A stretch of DNA of 64,000 nucleotides from Ktedonobacteria bacterium brp13 (GTDB lineage: Bacteria > Chloroflexota > Ktedonobacteria > Ktedonobacterales > Ktedonobacteraceae): assembly GCA_015099395.1 (NCBI GenBank), contig AP024096.1, forward strand, positions 6,489,485 to 6,553,484, written 5' to 3'. The notes below the pieces were generated by a model. That model was not told the DNA's origin, ran no database searches, and saw only the letters and a list, made by a program, of their open reading frames with translations. A program made the position numbers and the translations under genes. Below, in pieces: positions 25,013-34,198 of the stretch (position 1 is its first letter; every line of letters starts with the position of its first letter).

Positions 25013-25921
25013 GTGTATAAATGGTTTACGTATCGGTCTACAGTGAGTTGGTTGCGACGACGCTTTACACATGTCCATTCTTTCTGTTTACTACTTATCC
25101 GAAAACCTGCGTGCGTTAGCACTAGCGACGCCAGTCGCGTTGGTTTTCGGAATAAGATCTTAGCGCATCGGCATGACAATCGCTCACTGCTTTCTTGTAG
25201 CCGTTTATTTCTCATTGCGCTATGTCTCCTTTTTCTCTTGCCTTTATGTTGCTCTGCCTGTGCATCTCCCTCTACGTATCGTCTCCCTTTCACTACCTCC
25301 TCTTCAACTCCAGGTGCTATTCCTATGCAGCAGCCTCCGCCTGCGCGTCTTACCTATGTTGCGATCGGTGCTTCGGATACATTTGGCATTGGGAGTAATG
25401 ATCCTTTGACACAGAGTTGGCCAGTTGATCTCGCACATAAATTGGGTACAGGGGTGCGGCTTATCAATCTCGGTGTACCTGGGATCGATGCTCCTACGGC
25501 GCTGCAGATGGAACTGCCGGTAGTTCTGGATACTCATCCTAATATTATCACCGTCTGGCTGGCCGTAAACGATCTGGTTGACAAAGTCCCTGTGGCGGAA
25601 TATCAGCGTGATCTGGATCAGTTGTTGGCGCGTTTGTATAGTGCTGCACCGCGGGCGCGGATCCTGGTCGCGAATATTCCTGATCTGTCACTTGTACCAC
25701 GTTTCCAGAAGAGCAACCTGCATGTATTGCATGCGGAGATCGATAGTTATAATCAGGCGATCTCCGTTGATGTAGCGCGTGAGCATGTAATGCTTGTCGA
25801 TCTTACCCACCTCTGGCAGACACTGGCGGACCATCCTGAATATATCAGTGACGATGGTTTTCATCCCAGTACACAGGGGTACGCGCAATTGGCTGAGGTT
25901 TTCTATCAAGCATTGTCATAG
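25013..25921 (+). CDS. SGNH/GDSL-type hydrolase, probable lipoprotein, with repeat in N-terminal coding region
   Basis: Esterase/lipase-like SGNH hydrolase. Block I reads IGASDTFGIG (GDS replaced by GASD, Ser kept), block II Gly is in NLGVPG, block III is VWLAVNDL with the Asn, and block V is DDGFHPS with the Asp-His pair. A hydrophobic run before CCSACAS (about residues 64-85) looks like a lipoprotein signal, so the protein is probably exported and anchored. The frame opens at GTG 25013, but the 75-bp repeat (25088-25162) lies in frame before the signal. No ATG, GTG or TTG is seen in frame between the repeat and the signal peptide, so the start is uncertain. Confidence 0.75.
   Translation: MYKWFTYRSTVSWLRRRFTHVHSFCLLLIRKPACVSTSDASRVGFRNKILAHRHDNRSLLSCSRLFLIALCLLFLLPLCCSACASPSTYRLPFTTSSSTPGAIPMQQPPPARLTYVAIGASDTFGIGSNDPLTQSWPVDLAHKLGTGVRLINLGVPGIDAPTALQMELPVVLDTHPNIITVWLAVNDLVDKVPVAEYQRDLDQLLARLYSAAPRARILVANIPDLSLVPRFQKSNLHVLHAEIDSYNQAISVDVAREHVMLVDLTHLWQTLADHPEYISDDGFHPSTQGYAQLAEVFYQALS
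25088..25162 (+). repeat. 75-bp palindromic repeat, copy C, inside a coding frame
   Basis: Full-length copy in the same orientation as copy B. Its 75 bases are 25 codons, so the frame of the SGNH hydrolase passes through without a stop, much as in Rickettsia palindromic elements (analogy). Confidence 0.85.
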
Positions 25922-26038
25922 TATGCCGTTCAGTCGTCTGAGCTCTACGAGTTCCATACGTTGCGTACACTCTGCCACAGTAGCCGTGACTCAACGGTGT
26001 TGACGATTGCTATTATACTGGTTGAGCTATAAAGCATT

Positions 26039-29000
26039 ATGATACAGTTCTTTGGTCTGCCCATCAGTACATTGACGCTCGTGTTGGCGATTACCTCTGC
26101 TGTTATTATTGGAGCTGTCTTGCTACTGGCAGTAGGGAATATTGTCTTCTTTAAAATTGGTGTGCGCAATATCACGCGGCGACGCACACAGATGTTCTTG
26201 ATCGTTTTTGCGCTGATGCTCTCGACGACCCTGCTCTCCAGTGTGCTGGCAACCGGTGATGTGATGACCTCGGCTGTACAGAGTGTTGCGGTCTATAATT
26301 GGGGGAATATTGATGAGATTGTTGAGGGTGGACATGGTGCGTTAGGAACGTTCTCGCAGCATGTGTATACAGAGGTACTGCAGCGGGCACGCTCGCAGTC
26401 GAATGTGGAGGAGGTAGGTGCGGCGTTGCGGGAGAGCAACCTGTTGGTGGCGGATCGTACATCGCGGCAAGTACGTTCTGGTGTGATGGCTTTAGGTGTC
26501 CTGCCGGGGAGTGAAACGAACTTTGGTGGACTTATTGATGCTACGACGAAGGTTGAGCGTCCTATTCGCGCTTTAAGTGGGAATGCGGTCTATTTAAATC
26601 AGACCAGTGCGCAACTGCTGGCGGCGCGTCCTGGCGATACGCTTTTCCTTTACTCTCAACGTTGGACTGGGCGTCGCTATACTATGCGTGTTGCGGGTGT
26701 GGTACAGAATACAAGTATCGTAGGAGATTCTCCTACGCTGCTCGGTCAATTGAGCACCTTCCAGACGATTGAGCATATGCCTGATCGGATCAACCAGGTG
26801 TTTATTGCGAATCGTAGTGCGAACGGTGTAGGTGGTGTGAGTGGTGTTGCTCTCTCCCAGCAAGTAACAGATGAGATTACGCCTATCCTCCCTCACAGTG
26901 TCCATGTTTCGCAAGTGAAGGCCCAGGGGGTAAAGGACTCGCAAAACGCTGAGGATATCTTTTCGCGGATCTTCTCGCTCTTTGCTCTCTTTGCGTTGGC
27001 GATTGGTCTGCTTTTGATCTTCCTCATCTTTGTCTTGCTGGCTGCAGAGCGGCGTACCGAGATGGGAATGGCGCGGGCGATCGGTGTGCAGCGGAGCCAT
27101 CTTGTGTTGATGTATATGTTTGAGGGGACGGTCTATGATCTGCTGGCCTCTTTTATGGGCATCTTGACTGGCGTGGGCCTGGGTGCGGCGCTAGTCTACT
27201 TCCTTAGTCCAGTGCTGGTTCGTTTCAATTTTCCACTGAGGTTAACGTTTCAACCGTCCAGTCTACTACTGGCGTATTGCCTGGGGGTGATCTTTACCTT
27301 CTGCTCGATTTCGTTGGCTGCGTTGACGATCAGTCGGATGACCATCGTCGATGCGATTCGTGATCTGCCGGAGTCCGGGCGCGGACAACGCTCGTTGCGC
27401 TACTGGCGTGAAGATGTGCAACGTTTCCGACAGCAGTGGGCTGAGGGTTGGAGTGATAAAGGTAAACCGCGTGGCTCGGGGCCGCCTGAGCAGCAGCATG
27501 ACTGGAGGCGATTGCGACGTCTCTCGTGGAATACACTGCCAGTGTTGTTGAGTGATTTCGTAAGTCTCCTGACTGTCTGGGGGATCGTACCGCTCTGTTT
27601 GGGTTTGTGGCTGTTGGGAATAGGATTGGCGAGTGCGGAGGTTATCCTGTTTTCGCTGGGCCTTTCGCTGATCATCTTTGGGGCGGCGCTCTTGCTGAAG
27701 ACGCTGTGTGTGCAGGCGCTGGTTGCCTGGATGCGTCTGAAAGGGATTGAGTGGGATAGTAGATTGGGTGGCTGGTCAGGCGTCGTTGATGGCGCGTTTG
27801 CGGCACTGGTTGGGCTGATGCTGATGGCATATTGGGCGTTACCTTTTGATGCGCTGGTAGTGCTGGGTCTGCCGCGTTTTCAAGGTGGGATCGAGGTCTT
27901 CTTTGTGGCGGGTGTCATGATGGTTCTGGGTACCACCTGGGCATTGATTGCTAACTCAGAGCTGTTGATGGCTCCAATCCTGGCGTTCTGCTCACATCTG
28001 CCCCATTTCTACGCCGTATTGCGGTTGGCCGTTGCCTATCCCTTACAGCGCCGTCTACGGACCGGCCTGAGCATGGTGATGTTTAGTCTGGTCGTTTTTG
28101 CCATGACGGTGATGGCGATCATTACCAATGCAATGCAGAACTCGTATGTGGATATTAATACGCAGACCGGTGGTTATGATATTCAAGCTACGGCATATTT
28201 TAAGGGGCTTCCCGATCAGAGCTCCTCTGCATTTGATAGTTCTCTGGTCTCACACGGCATTCAGCCACAGGACTTTGCGGCGATCGGCGAGCGCACGACG
28301 ACGGCTGTGGGTGTCTTACAGCTTGGCGCTGCGGCTCCGCGTTGGTCACTGTATCCGGCCCAGATCGTCAGTGGAGGCTTTTTGCAGGGCTATGGGCTCC
28401 ATCTGACTGCTCGCGCTGAAGGCCTTAATAGCGATAGTGCTGTCTTCCAGGCGCTACGTACACACCCTGACTACGCGCTGATCGATAGTAGTGCATTGCC
28501 TGACAACCCAAATAGTTTATCACGACTAGCAAATCCTACGGCAACGAGTACTGGTGCTGGTGCATCATCGACGCCACCGGGTTTTGATGCGGACTCTACT
28601 TTTAAGATGAGCGGCGTCTATCAAGGTGAGAGTTCTTTTCCGGCTGTCCCTGTGTGGACTGTTGGTGTGAAGGGACTCTCTGCGACGAAGGTGACTGTGA
28701 TCGGTGTGGTAGATAACAGCGACGGCGCGCACTATGGCCTGTACATCTCACGTGCATTCTACGATCCACAGCAAGCTATCACACTTGGTAATGCGAATAA
28801 TAGTGGGGGAGCAGGAGGATCACCGCGGCAAAGCTATTATTTTAAAGTGGTTCCCGGACAGGATGCACATGCGCTGGCACTCTCTTTGGGTTCGGCCTAT
28901 CTCGATAATGGTCTGGAGACGACTGTGCTAGCGGATCTGATCTGGCAGGTGCGTGGACCACGTATCTTGCTCAGCGATATTCTGCTCGGTGTCGTGGGCT

Positions 29001-29374
29001 TGACGCTCTTACTAGGAGTGGCGGCGCTTGCCCTGACTGGGACACGTGCAGTGATTGAGAGGCGGCAGCAAATTGGCATGTTACGGGCCATGGGAAGTTC
29101 ACGCCACTTGATTCAAGGCGCTTTCTTGCTTGAATCCTTCTTTGTGGGGACCTGGGGGAGTGTGATGGGGATAGTACTGGGAGTGATTCTGGCGCGTAAT
29201 ATCTTTGCTGCTAATTTCTTTGAGCAGTATCAGACAGGACTGACCTTTCATATACCCTGGCAAGAGCTAGGGATTATCATTATCGTCTCATTACTGGCCT
29301 CTCTGCTTGGTGCATTGCTACCAGCCTGGCAAGCTGGACGTGTTGCGCCGGCTGAAGCGTTGCGTTACGTTTAG
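26039..29374 (+). CDS. Large FtsX/MacB-type ABC transporter permease
   Basis: Membrane protein of 1111 residues with two FtsX domains. The N-terminus has two hydrophobic helices (about 10-37 and 53-75) and a large extracytoplasmic region (about 76-310). The first FtsX core follows (about 312-445) with the cytoplasmic ERRTEMGMARAIG signature. Central helices occupy about 500-650, and a second extracytoplasmic region about 700-960. The second FtsX core (about 975-1110) has ERRQQIGMLRAMG. Such proteins form lipoprotein or peptide exporters or mechanotransmission complexes with an ATPase. No ATP-binding gene is adjacent. The ATG at 26039 has only a weak ribosome site. Confidence 0.85.
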   Translation: MIQFFGLPISTLTLVLAITSAVIIGAVLLLAVGNIVFFKIGVRNITRRRTQMFLIVFALMLSTTLLSSVLATGDVMTSAVQSVAVYNWGNIDEIVEGGHGALGTFSQHVYTEVLQRARSQSNVEEVGAALRESNLLVADRTSRQVRSGVMALGVLPGSETNFGGLIDATTKVERPIRALSGNAVYLNQTSAQLLAARPGDTLFLYSQRWTGRRYTMRVAGVVQNTSIVGDSPTLLGQLSTFQTIEHMPDRINQVFIANRSANGVGGVSGVALSQQVTDEITPILPHSVHVSQVKAQGVKDSQNAEDIFSRIFSLFALFALAIGLLLIFLIFVLLAAERRTEMGMARAIGVQRSHLVLMYMFEGTVYDLLASFMGILTGVGLGAALVYFLSPVLVRFNFPLRLTFQPSSLLLAYCLGVIFTFCSISLAALTISRMTIVDAIRDLPESGRGQRSLRYWREDVQRFRQQWAEGWSDKGKPRGSGPPEQQHDWRRLRRLSWNTLPVLLSDFVSLLTVWGIVPLCLGLWLLGIGLASAEVILFSLGLSLIIFGAALLLKTLCVQALVAWMRLKGIEWDSRLGGWSGVVDGAFAALVGLMLMAYWALPFDALVVLGLPRFQGGIEVFFVAGVMMVLGTTWALIANSELLMAPILAFCSHLPHFYAVLRLAVAYPLQRRLRTGLSMVMFSLVVFAMTVMAIITNAMQNSYVDINTQTGGYDIQATAYFKGLPDQSSSAFDSSLVSHGIQPQDFAAIGERTTTAVGVLQLGAAAPRWSLYPAQIVSGGFLQGYGLHLTARAEGLNSDSAVFQALRTHPDYALIDSSALPDNPNSLSRLANPTATSTGAGASSTPPGFDADSTFKMSGVYQGESSFPAVPVWTVGVKGLSATKVTVIGVVDNSDGAHYGLYISRAFYDPQQAITLGNANNSGGAGGSPRQSYYFKVVPGQDAHALALSLGSAYLDNGLETTVLADLIWQVRGPRILLSDILLGVVGLTLLLGVAALALTGTRAVIERRQQIGMLRAMGSSRHLIQGAFLLESFFVGTWGSVMGIVLGVILARNIFAANFFEQYQTGLTFHIPWQELGIIIIVSLLASLLGALLPAWQAGRVAPAEALRYV

Positions 29375-29849
29375 CGAAATGCGTTGACGGCATGGATTAT
29401 GCTGTCATGCAGTCCATGTACCTGCATTGATAGTGATTTGTACATAAAAAGAAATATTGTAAAAGTACTGCTGTATACGTTACAATAATAGAATAATGAT
29501 AGAGAACGATGATACTTTATTGAGGGCTGGCTTGAATCTTATTCCGAAGATTTGAATGTGCAGAATGGAAAGAGCGAGTGATGTTGCTTGCGTTTGTTCT
29601 CAGGGCAGCAGTGATATATGCACGAATTGTTCTGTATAATTGTATTCTATGCCAGTCTTTGTAGTGAGTAATGGAAACACTGCTGTTTCAAGGTGGATAC
29701 TGTGGGTTGGGTTGGGTGATACATATAAGTGTGTTTGAAAAGCATGGAACATGCTCTTATCTGAGCGTAACGCAGATAAGCAGCAACGTTACGTGCTTTC
29801 AATAGATAAAACGAGGAAGATTAAAGAGATTGATGATATAGGTGGCCCT
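29375..29849. other. AT-rich intergenic region
   Basis: 475 bases. AATCTTATTCCGAA at 29535-29548 looks like a decayed end of the 75-bp repeat. A start for the next gene at 29751 is possible. Nothing else is recognised. Confidence 0.4.
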
Positions 29850-32800
29850 ATGTCATCTTTGCTTGACGAAGGATTGTCTATGCACGTACTTTTTATTGGT
29901 GGCACCAATGAAGTTGGCGCTAGTTGTCTGGCAATACAGATTGCCGGTCAGTGGATCGTTGTTGATGCAGGTGTGCGTGTCGATCGTAGCACTGACCCTT
30001 TACCAGATTTCGCATTACTAGAGAACAGAGATGTTCGTGCCATATTCGTAACGCATGCACACACAGACCATATTGGAGCGCTTCCGCTGCTCCACCAGGC
30101 TTATCCTACCGCTCCTATTTTTGCCTCGCGTGCGACAGGTCTCTTAATGGAGGTGATGCTTGCTGATTCGCAACGCATCATGCAGCGTCGTGCCGTCGAG
30201 GAGATGGAGTTGCCGCTCTACCCCAATGATCTGGTTGAGCGTATGCTTGGGCAGGTACGACCGATCCCTATAAGTGAAGCGATGACGATTCCCGAACTAG
30301 AAGGGGTCACCGTTTTTACGAGTCTTGCGGGTCATATTGCAGGCGCGATCAGCCTGGGTTTTGTAGCTGAGGATGGCTCGGTTGTTGTCTCTGGCGACCT
30401 GAGCGTGACGGAACAGCGTACGGTTGCGGGAGCGCAGCCGCCAATGATCGAACAACCGGATCTATTAGTGATGGAATCAACCTACGGTGCACGTCTGCAT
30501 GCGAATCGGCAGGCAGAGGAGCAGCGCCTGGCGCAGGCTGTCGCGGGTAGTATTGTGCGTGGTGGGCACGTCTTAATTCCATCGTTCGGCCTGGGTCGTG
30601 GACAAGAGGTCTTGCTCTTGTTAGTGGATGCACAGCAGAAAGGTCAGATCCCTGAGTTTCCTATCTATGTTGATGGCTTAGTCAGACGTGTCTGTTCTAC
30701 CTATCATCTCTTGCCAGAGGCACTCTCGCCGCGTTTAACTCGTCAGATCCGCAAGGGATATTATCCTTTTGCCGGGCGGCGCATTACCTATATTAAGGAT
30801 GAGTTAGATCGTGAGCGTGTACTGGCTGGCGAGCCAGCCTGTATCATCTCCAGTTCGGGAATGCTGACCGGTGGTCCCAGTGTCTGGTATGCGCAGCGTC
30901 TGGCTAGTGATGAGCGGGCGGCGATTTTGATTACCAGTTATCAAGATGAAGAGTCGCCAGGCAGAAAGTTGCTGGATATTGTTGAGCGGCGTCAGGATAC
31001 GCTGGAACTGGATGGGAAGCCGGTTAAGGTTCAATGTCATGTCGATAAGTATAGCTTATCGGCGCATGCGGATGCAGGCGAGTTAGCCAGTTATGTTGCC
31101 TCTCTACGTCCACGCCATGTCGCGCTGGTTCATGGAGATGATGAGGCGCGTGCAGCGCTGCGTGCACGTCTAACGGATACAGTGGTCTTCCTGCCAGAGA
31201 ACGCAGCCAGCCTATCACTGGCTGGAAAGCAAATGTATCATACTGCTGCCCTCGGTACCATCTCGGCTCTACCGCGCATGTCCGTTGGGATCAGTCAGGG
31301 GCGTGAATTTGGACGTGAGCACGTTGCGGAATTGTGGAATGCGGTCTCGCAGATCTCGACGATGCGTATCGTCACTGCTCGTGAACTGGCGCACGTCTGG
31401 GATGGACAGGCGCATGAGGGGACGATTGCACGTATCCTTGAGGTGCTAAAGCAAGATCCTCGTTATCGCTACTTTATGCCTCACCGTGCACTGGAGGAGG
31501 CGTTCTATATCCGTGGCAAGAGCACCTCTTCAGAACTGTTCAGCGATCTCATTGGGCAGATACTCTTTGTGAAGGTTGCGTTTGGTGGTACGCCGATGCC
31601 CGCACTCTGTCGTGGGCTTTTGCCAACCGCCTCTGTACGCGTACAATTCGCGCCTGGTGTCTCAGACCGTATTCGTTATGCCTATTCTGCGATCCTTGAT
31701 GTGCTGGGTCCTTTGCCTGAACATCTGGAAGAGCGGCAGGTTGCTTCATACCTGACCGAGTTGAGTCGGCAGGCACGTGTCGTGCGCCGTTCACTCTCAA
31801 TCCATACATTGGTCAATGCCTGTACAGAACACATTACCTATCATCTAAGTGACTTTTGTCAGTTGCTTGCTGTCTCAACAACCGACCTGCCTACGCGTCT
31901 GGCTGTTGCAGATCTGGTGCAGCGTGCATCTTCATTGTTTTATGTCCAGCAGATGCCGCAATTTGAAGAGGGGGAGACACTGTATACGCTGGCACCCGGT
32001 TGGCAGGAGGCCCTGGCGAGAGAGGTTCCTCCACTGGCGGAGGGTCGTGTGGATCGGCGTGCTATCCTACAAACTATTGAGCGTCATATCGGCACACCCC
32101 CTGATCTGTATCGCCGCCGCTTCGATGCTGAGACTGGAGACGTCACGCTCTCTTTCCATTTTCCCGATATTGCCAGAAAGAGATACCAGCAGGCACTGAT
32201 TGAGGCCGCTGAAGAGACAAATGTCGATATCATGATTGCACCGTATGCGCATCAAGATGCCTTGAATGAGGTCGCCTACCAGGTCAAGCCCGAAGGACTG
32301 GATGTTCAGGGACATGGCTCGGTCTACCAGGAGACCAAGCACATTCACTTTGACGTCAGTGGTCAGACAACGCTCCAGGCGATGAAAGAAGCACAGCAAC
32401 GTTTTCGTGAGCTGACTGGCTGGCATCTCACGTTTAGCGGAGCATCGATAGTGGTCAATGCGCAATCTGTGTCCCGTTTTGAGTTGGTTGCAGAGCCGAT
32501 GGTATTCTCATTGCAGAATTGTGAAGAGGCGGTGCAGAGTGCCAATGAGCAACTCCATATGCTGCCAGGTTTTGTCAAAGTCGAACCCGATGAGGCGGAA
32601 CATTCGTTAATTGTCACCTTTCTCTTTCCCGATGCAGCCCGGACTCGTCATACAGCGTTATGGCGCACGATTGCCGATCTGACCGGGTGGAGTGTGAAGA
32701 TTGTATCGAGTGCGTCGCGCGATGCCTTGATTGAGGTGGCCCGGCGCTCATTGCCGGATGGTCTGCTCTGCGTCGGAATTCCAGAGATATTGCCGCAGCA

Positions 32801-34136
32801 GAAAATGGTGCGTCTGACGTATGATGGGTATGATTCATACGAAGATGTTGATGCTGCACGTACAGAGTTCCAGGTCACTACCGGTTGGACCCTATCACTG
32901 GCGCATATCTCTTCGTTGGTTTCAGCCTCTATGCCGCCGGCAAGCGTACCGCCTCAAGCTACTATGGCGCAGATACATTCACAAGCCGTAAGGTCGAATG
33001 TGCAGTTAGAGAAGCCGTATCGTATGGAGGATGCACTACGTTTTGCGCAGGAACTACTCAAGCCATTGCCAGGCTATCTCCGTGTCAAAGTCGATGCCGA
33101 GGCGCATACGCTGGTTCCGCGCTTTATCTTTCCTGATATCGCAAAGCAGCGCTATGCCGGACAGTTGCAGACGATCAACGAGATCACTGGCTGGCATATC
33201 TGGGTCCATCCCATCATCTATCCGCTGGCATTGAAGGATGTACTGACCCATATTCTGCCTGCCGGTCTCTCATGTGTTGATACGCCATCGATTTATCAGG
33301 ATAAGCATAAAGTCGGTATCATCTGTGTTGGGAACGCCGAGCGTGAGGTGATAGAGACTATCAAGCAGCGTTTTCTGGAGGAGACAGGTTGGGAACTAGA
33401 ACTACGTGGTTCGGCTGTCGAGGTGGAAGAGCAGAGTGTTGCTGAGCCTCATTGTACACGTGCCGAGGCGATGCAACGCGTCATCAGCGTCTATGGCAAT
33501 AACGCTGAGTTCTATCAACTGGGCGTTGATGATCGACGCTATACGCTCTGGTTGCACTTCTACTTTCCCGAACTGGCACGTATGCGCTATAAGGATGACC
33601 TGATACGTCTCTCACAAGAGACCGGGTGGCATATTGATGTTGATAAAGATGTGCATCAGAAAGCTCTGGTTGAGGTTGCTCAGCGTCTCCTGCCTGCCGA
33701 TATCTCGATTGTTGGGAAGAAGGCCGTACTCCATGAACAGCTCTTGCTACGCCTGAATTGTGCAGGAACGTTAGATGATCAGCAATTAAAAGAGGCGCAG
33801 CAACGTTTTCTGGAGGAGACAGGTTGGCAGCTTGAGTTAGAATTTACTGGACAGCTAGCGTTCTTTGTCTCTAATCAAGGGACTGAACAGAGATCACTTG
33901 CACAACCACTCATGTCGGAGCGTGATGCGCTAGCTCTGGTCCAGTCCCGCTTACGCGACCTTGGTATTGTAAAGAGACCACTGGTAGATGCGATCCGTCA
34001 TATCTTTCTGGTTCACTTCGAGTTCACCAACGGACAGGGGAACTTTGACCAGCATATCATAGATGAACTGGAGCAAGAGACAGGCTGGCAAATTCAGCTG
34101 GATACGTCGGTGCACTCTTCAACCAGTAAAGCCTGA
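29850..34136 (+). CDS. Beta-CASP metallo-ribonuclease with 4.5 C-terminal KH-like modules
   Basis: Probable RNase (CPSF73/RNase J superfamily). The N-terminal 460 residues carry EVGASC (21-26), the MBL motif THAHTDH (68-74), SGDLS and MESTYG, GGHVLIPSFGLGRGQE of the beta-CASP domain, SSSGMLTGG, motif B LSAHAD and motif C LVHGDDEA. An unassigned region follows (about 480-730). Then come four homologous modules of 130-150 residues (about 734-871, 886-1019, 1056-1192, 1201-1346) and a terminal half module (1352-1428). Each has F-FPDxAxxRY, a TGW motif, LPxGL and EAQQRFxEETGWxLEL (first and last motifs vary between copies). The pattern resembles the tandem KH region of archaeal aCPSF1, with its GxxG loop degenerate (inference). 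Starts at 29850 (AGGTGG upstream), 29880 and 29751 are all possible. Confidence 0.85.
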   Translation: MSSLLDEGLSMHVLFIGGTNEVGASCLAIQIAGQWIVVDAGVRVDRSTDPLPDFALLENRDVRAIFVTHAHTDHIGALPLLHQAYPTAPIFASRATGLLMEVMLADSQRIMQRRAVEEMELPLYPNDLVERMLGQVRPIPISEAMTIPELEGVTVFTSLAGHIAGAISLGFVAEDGSVVVSGDLSVTEQRTVAGAQPPMIEQPDLLVMESTYGARLHANRQAEEQRLAQAVAGSIVRGGHVLIPSFGLGRGQEVLLLLVDAQQKGQIPEFPIYVDGLVRRVCSTYHLLPEALSPRLTRQIRKGYYPFAGRRITYIKDELDRERVLAGEPACIISSSGMLTGGPSVWYAQRLASDERAAILITSYQDEESPGRKLLDIVERRQDTLELDGKPVKVQCHVDKYSLSAHADAGELASYVASLRPRHVALVHGDDEARAALRARLTDTVVFLPENAASLSLAGKQMYHTAALGTISALPRMSVGISQGREFGREHVAELWNAVSQISTMRIVTARELAHVWDGQAHEGTIARILEVLKQDPRYRYFMPHRALEEAFYIRGKSTSSELFSDLIGQILFVKVAFGGTPMPALCRGLLPTASVRVQFAPGVSDRIRYAYSAILDVLGPLPEHLEERQVASYLTELSRQARVVRRSLSIHTLVNACTEHITYHLSDFCQLLAVSTTDLPTRLAVADLVQRASSLFYVQQMPQFEEGETLYTLAPGWQEALAREVPPLAEGRVDRRAILQTIERHIGTPPDLYRRRFDAETGDVTLSFHFPDIARKRYQQALIEAAEETNVDIMIAPYAHQDALNEVAYQVKPEGLDVQGHGSVYQETKHIHFDVSGQTTLQAMKEAQQRFRELTGWHLTFSGASIVVNAQSVSRFELVAEPMVFSLQNCEEAVQSANEQLHMLPGFVKVEPDEAEHSLIVTFLFPDAARTRHTALWRTIADLTGWSVKIVSSASRDALIEVARRSLPDGLLCVGIPEILPQQKMVRLTYDGYDSYEDVDAARTEFQVTTGWTLSLAHISSLVSASMPPASVPPQATMAQIHSQAVRSNVQLEKPYRMEDALRFAQELLKPLPGYLRVKVDAEAHTLVPRFIFPDIAKQRYAGQLQTINEITGWHIWVHPIIYPLALKDVLTHILPAGLSCVDTPSIYQDKHKVGIICVGNAEREVIETIKQRFLEETGWELELRGSAVEVEEQSVAEPHCTRAEAMQRVISVYGNNAEFYQLGVDDRRYTLWLHFYFPELARMRYKDDLIRLSQETGWHIDVDKDVHQKALVEVAQRLLPADISIVGKKAVLHEQLLLRLNCAGTLDDQQLKEAQQRFLEETGWQLELEFTGQLAFFVSNQGTEQRSLAQPLMSERDALALVQSRLRDLGIVKRPLVDAIRHIFLVHFEFTNGQGNFDQHIIDELEQETGWQIQLDTSVHSSTSKA

Positions 34137-34198
34137 TGCTATCTATGCTACGAGTTGCTATTAATGTAATCGTACCAGGTGGGCATTATCGTCTGGGA

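Noticed and set aside
16828..25162. CRISPR array
   Set aside because: The three repeats are kilobases apart, in both orientations, with genes between them and no spacers.
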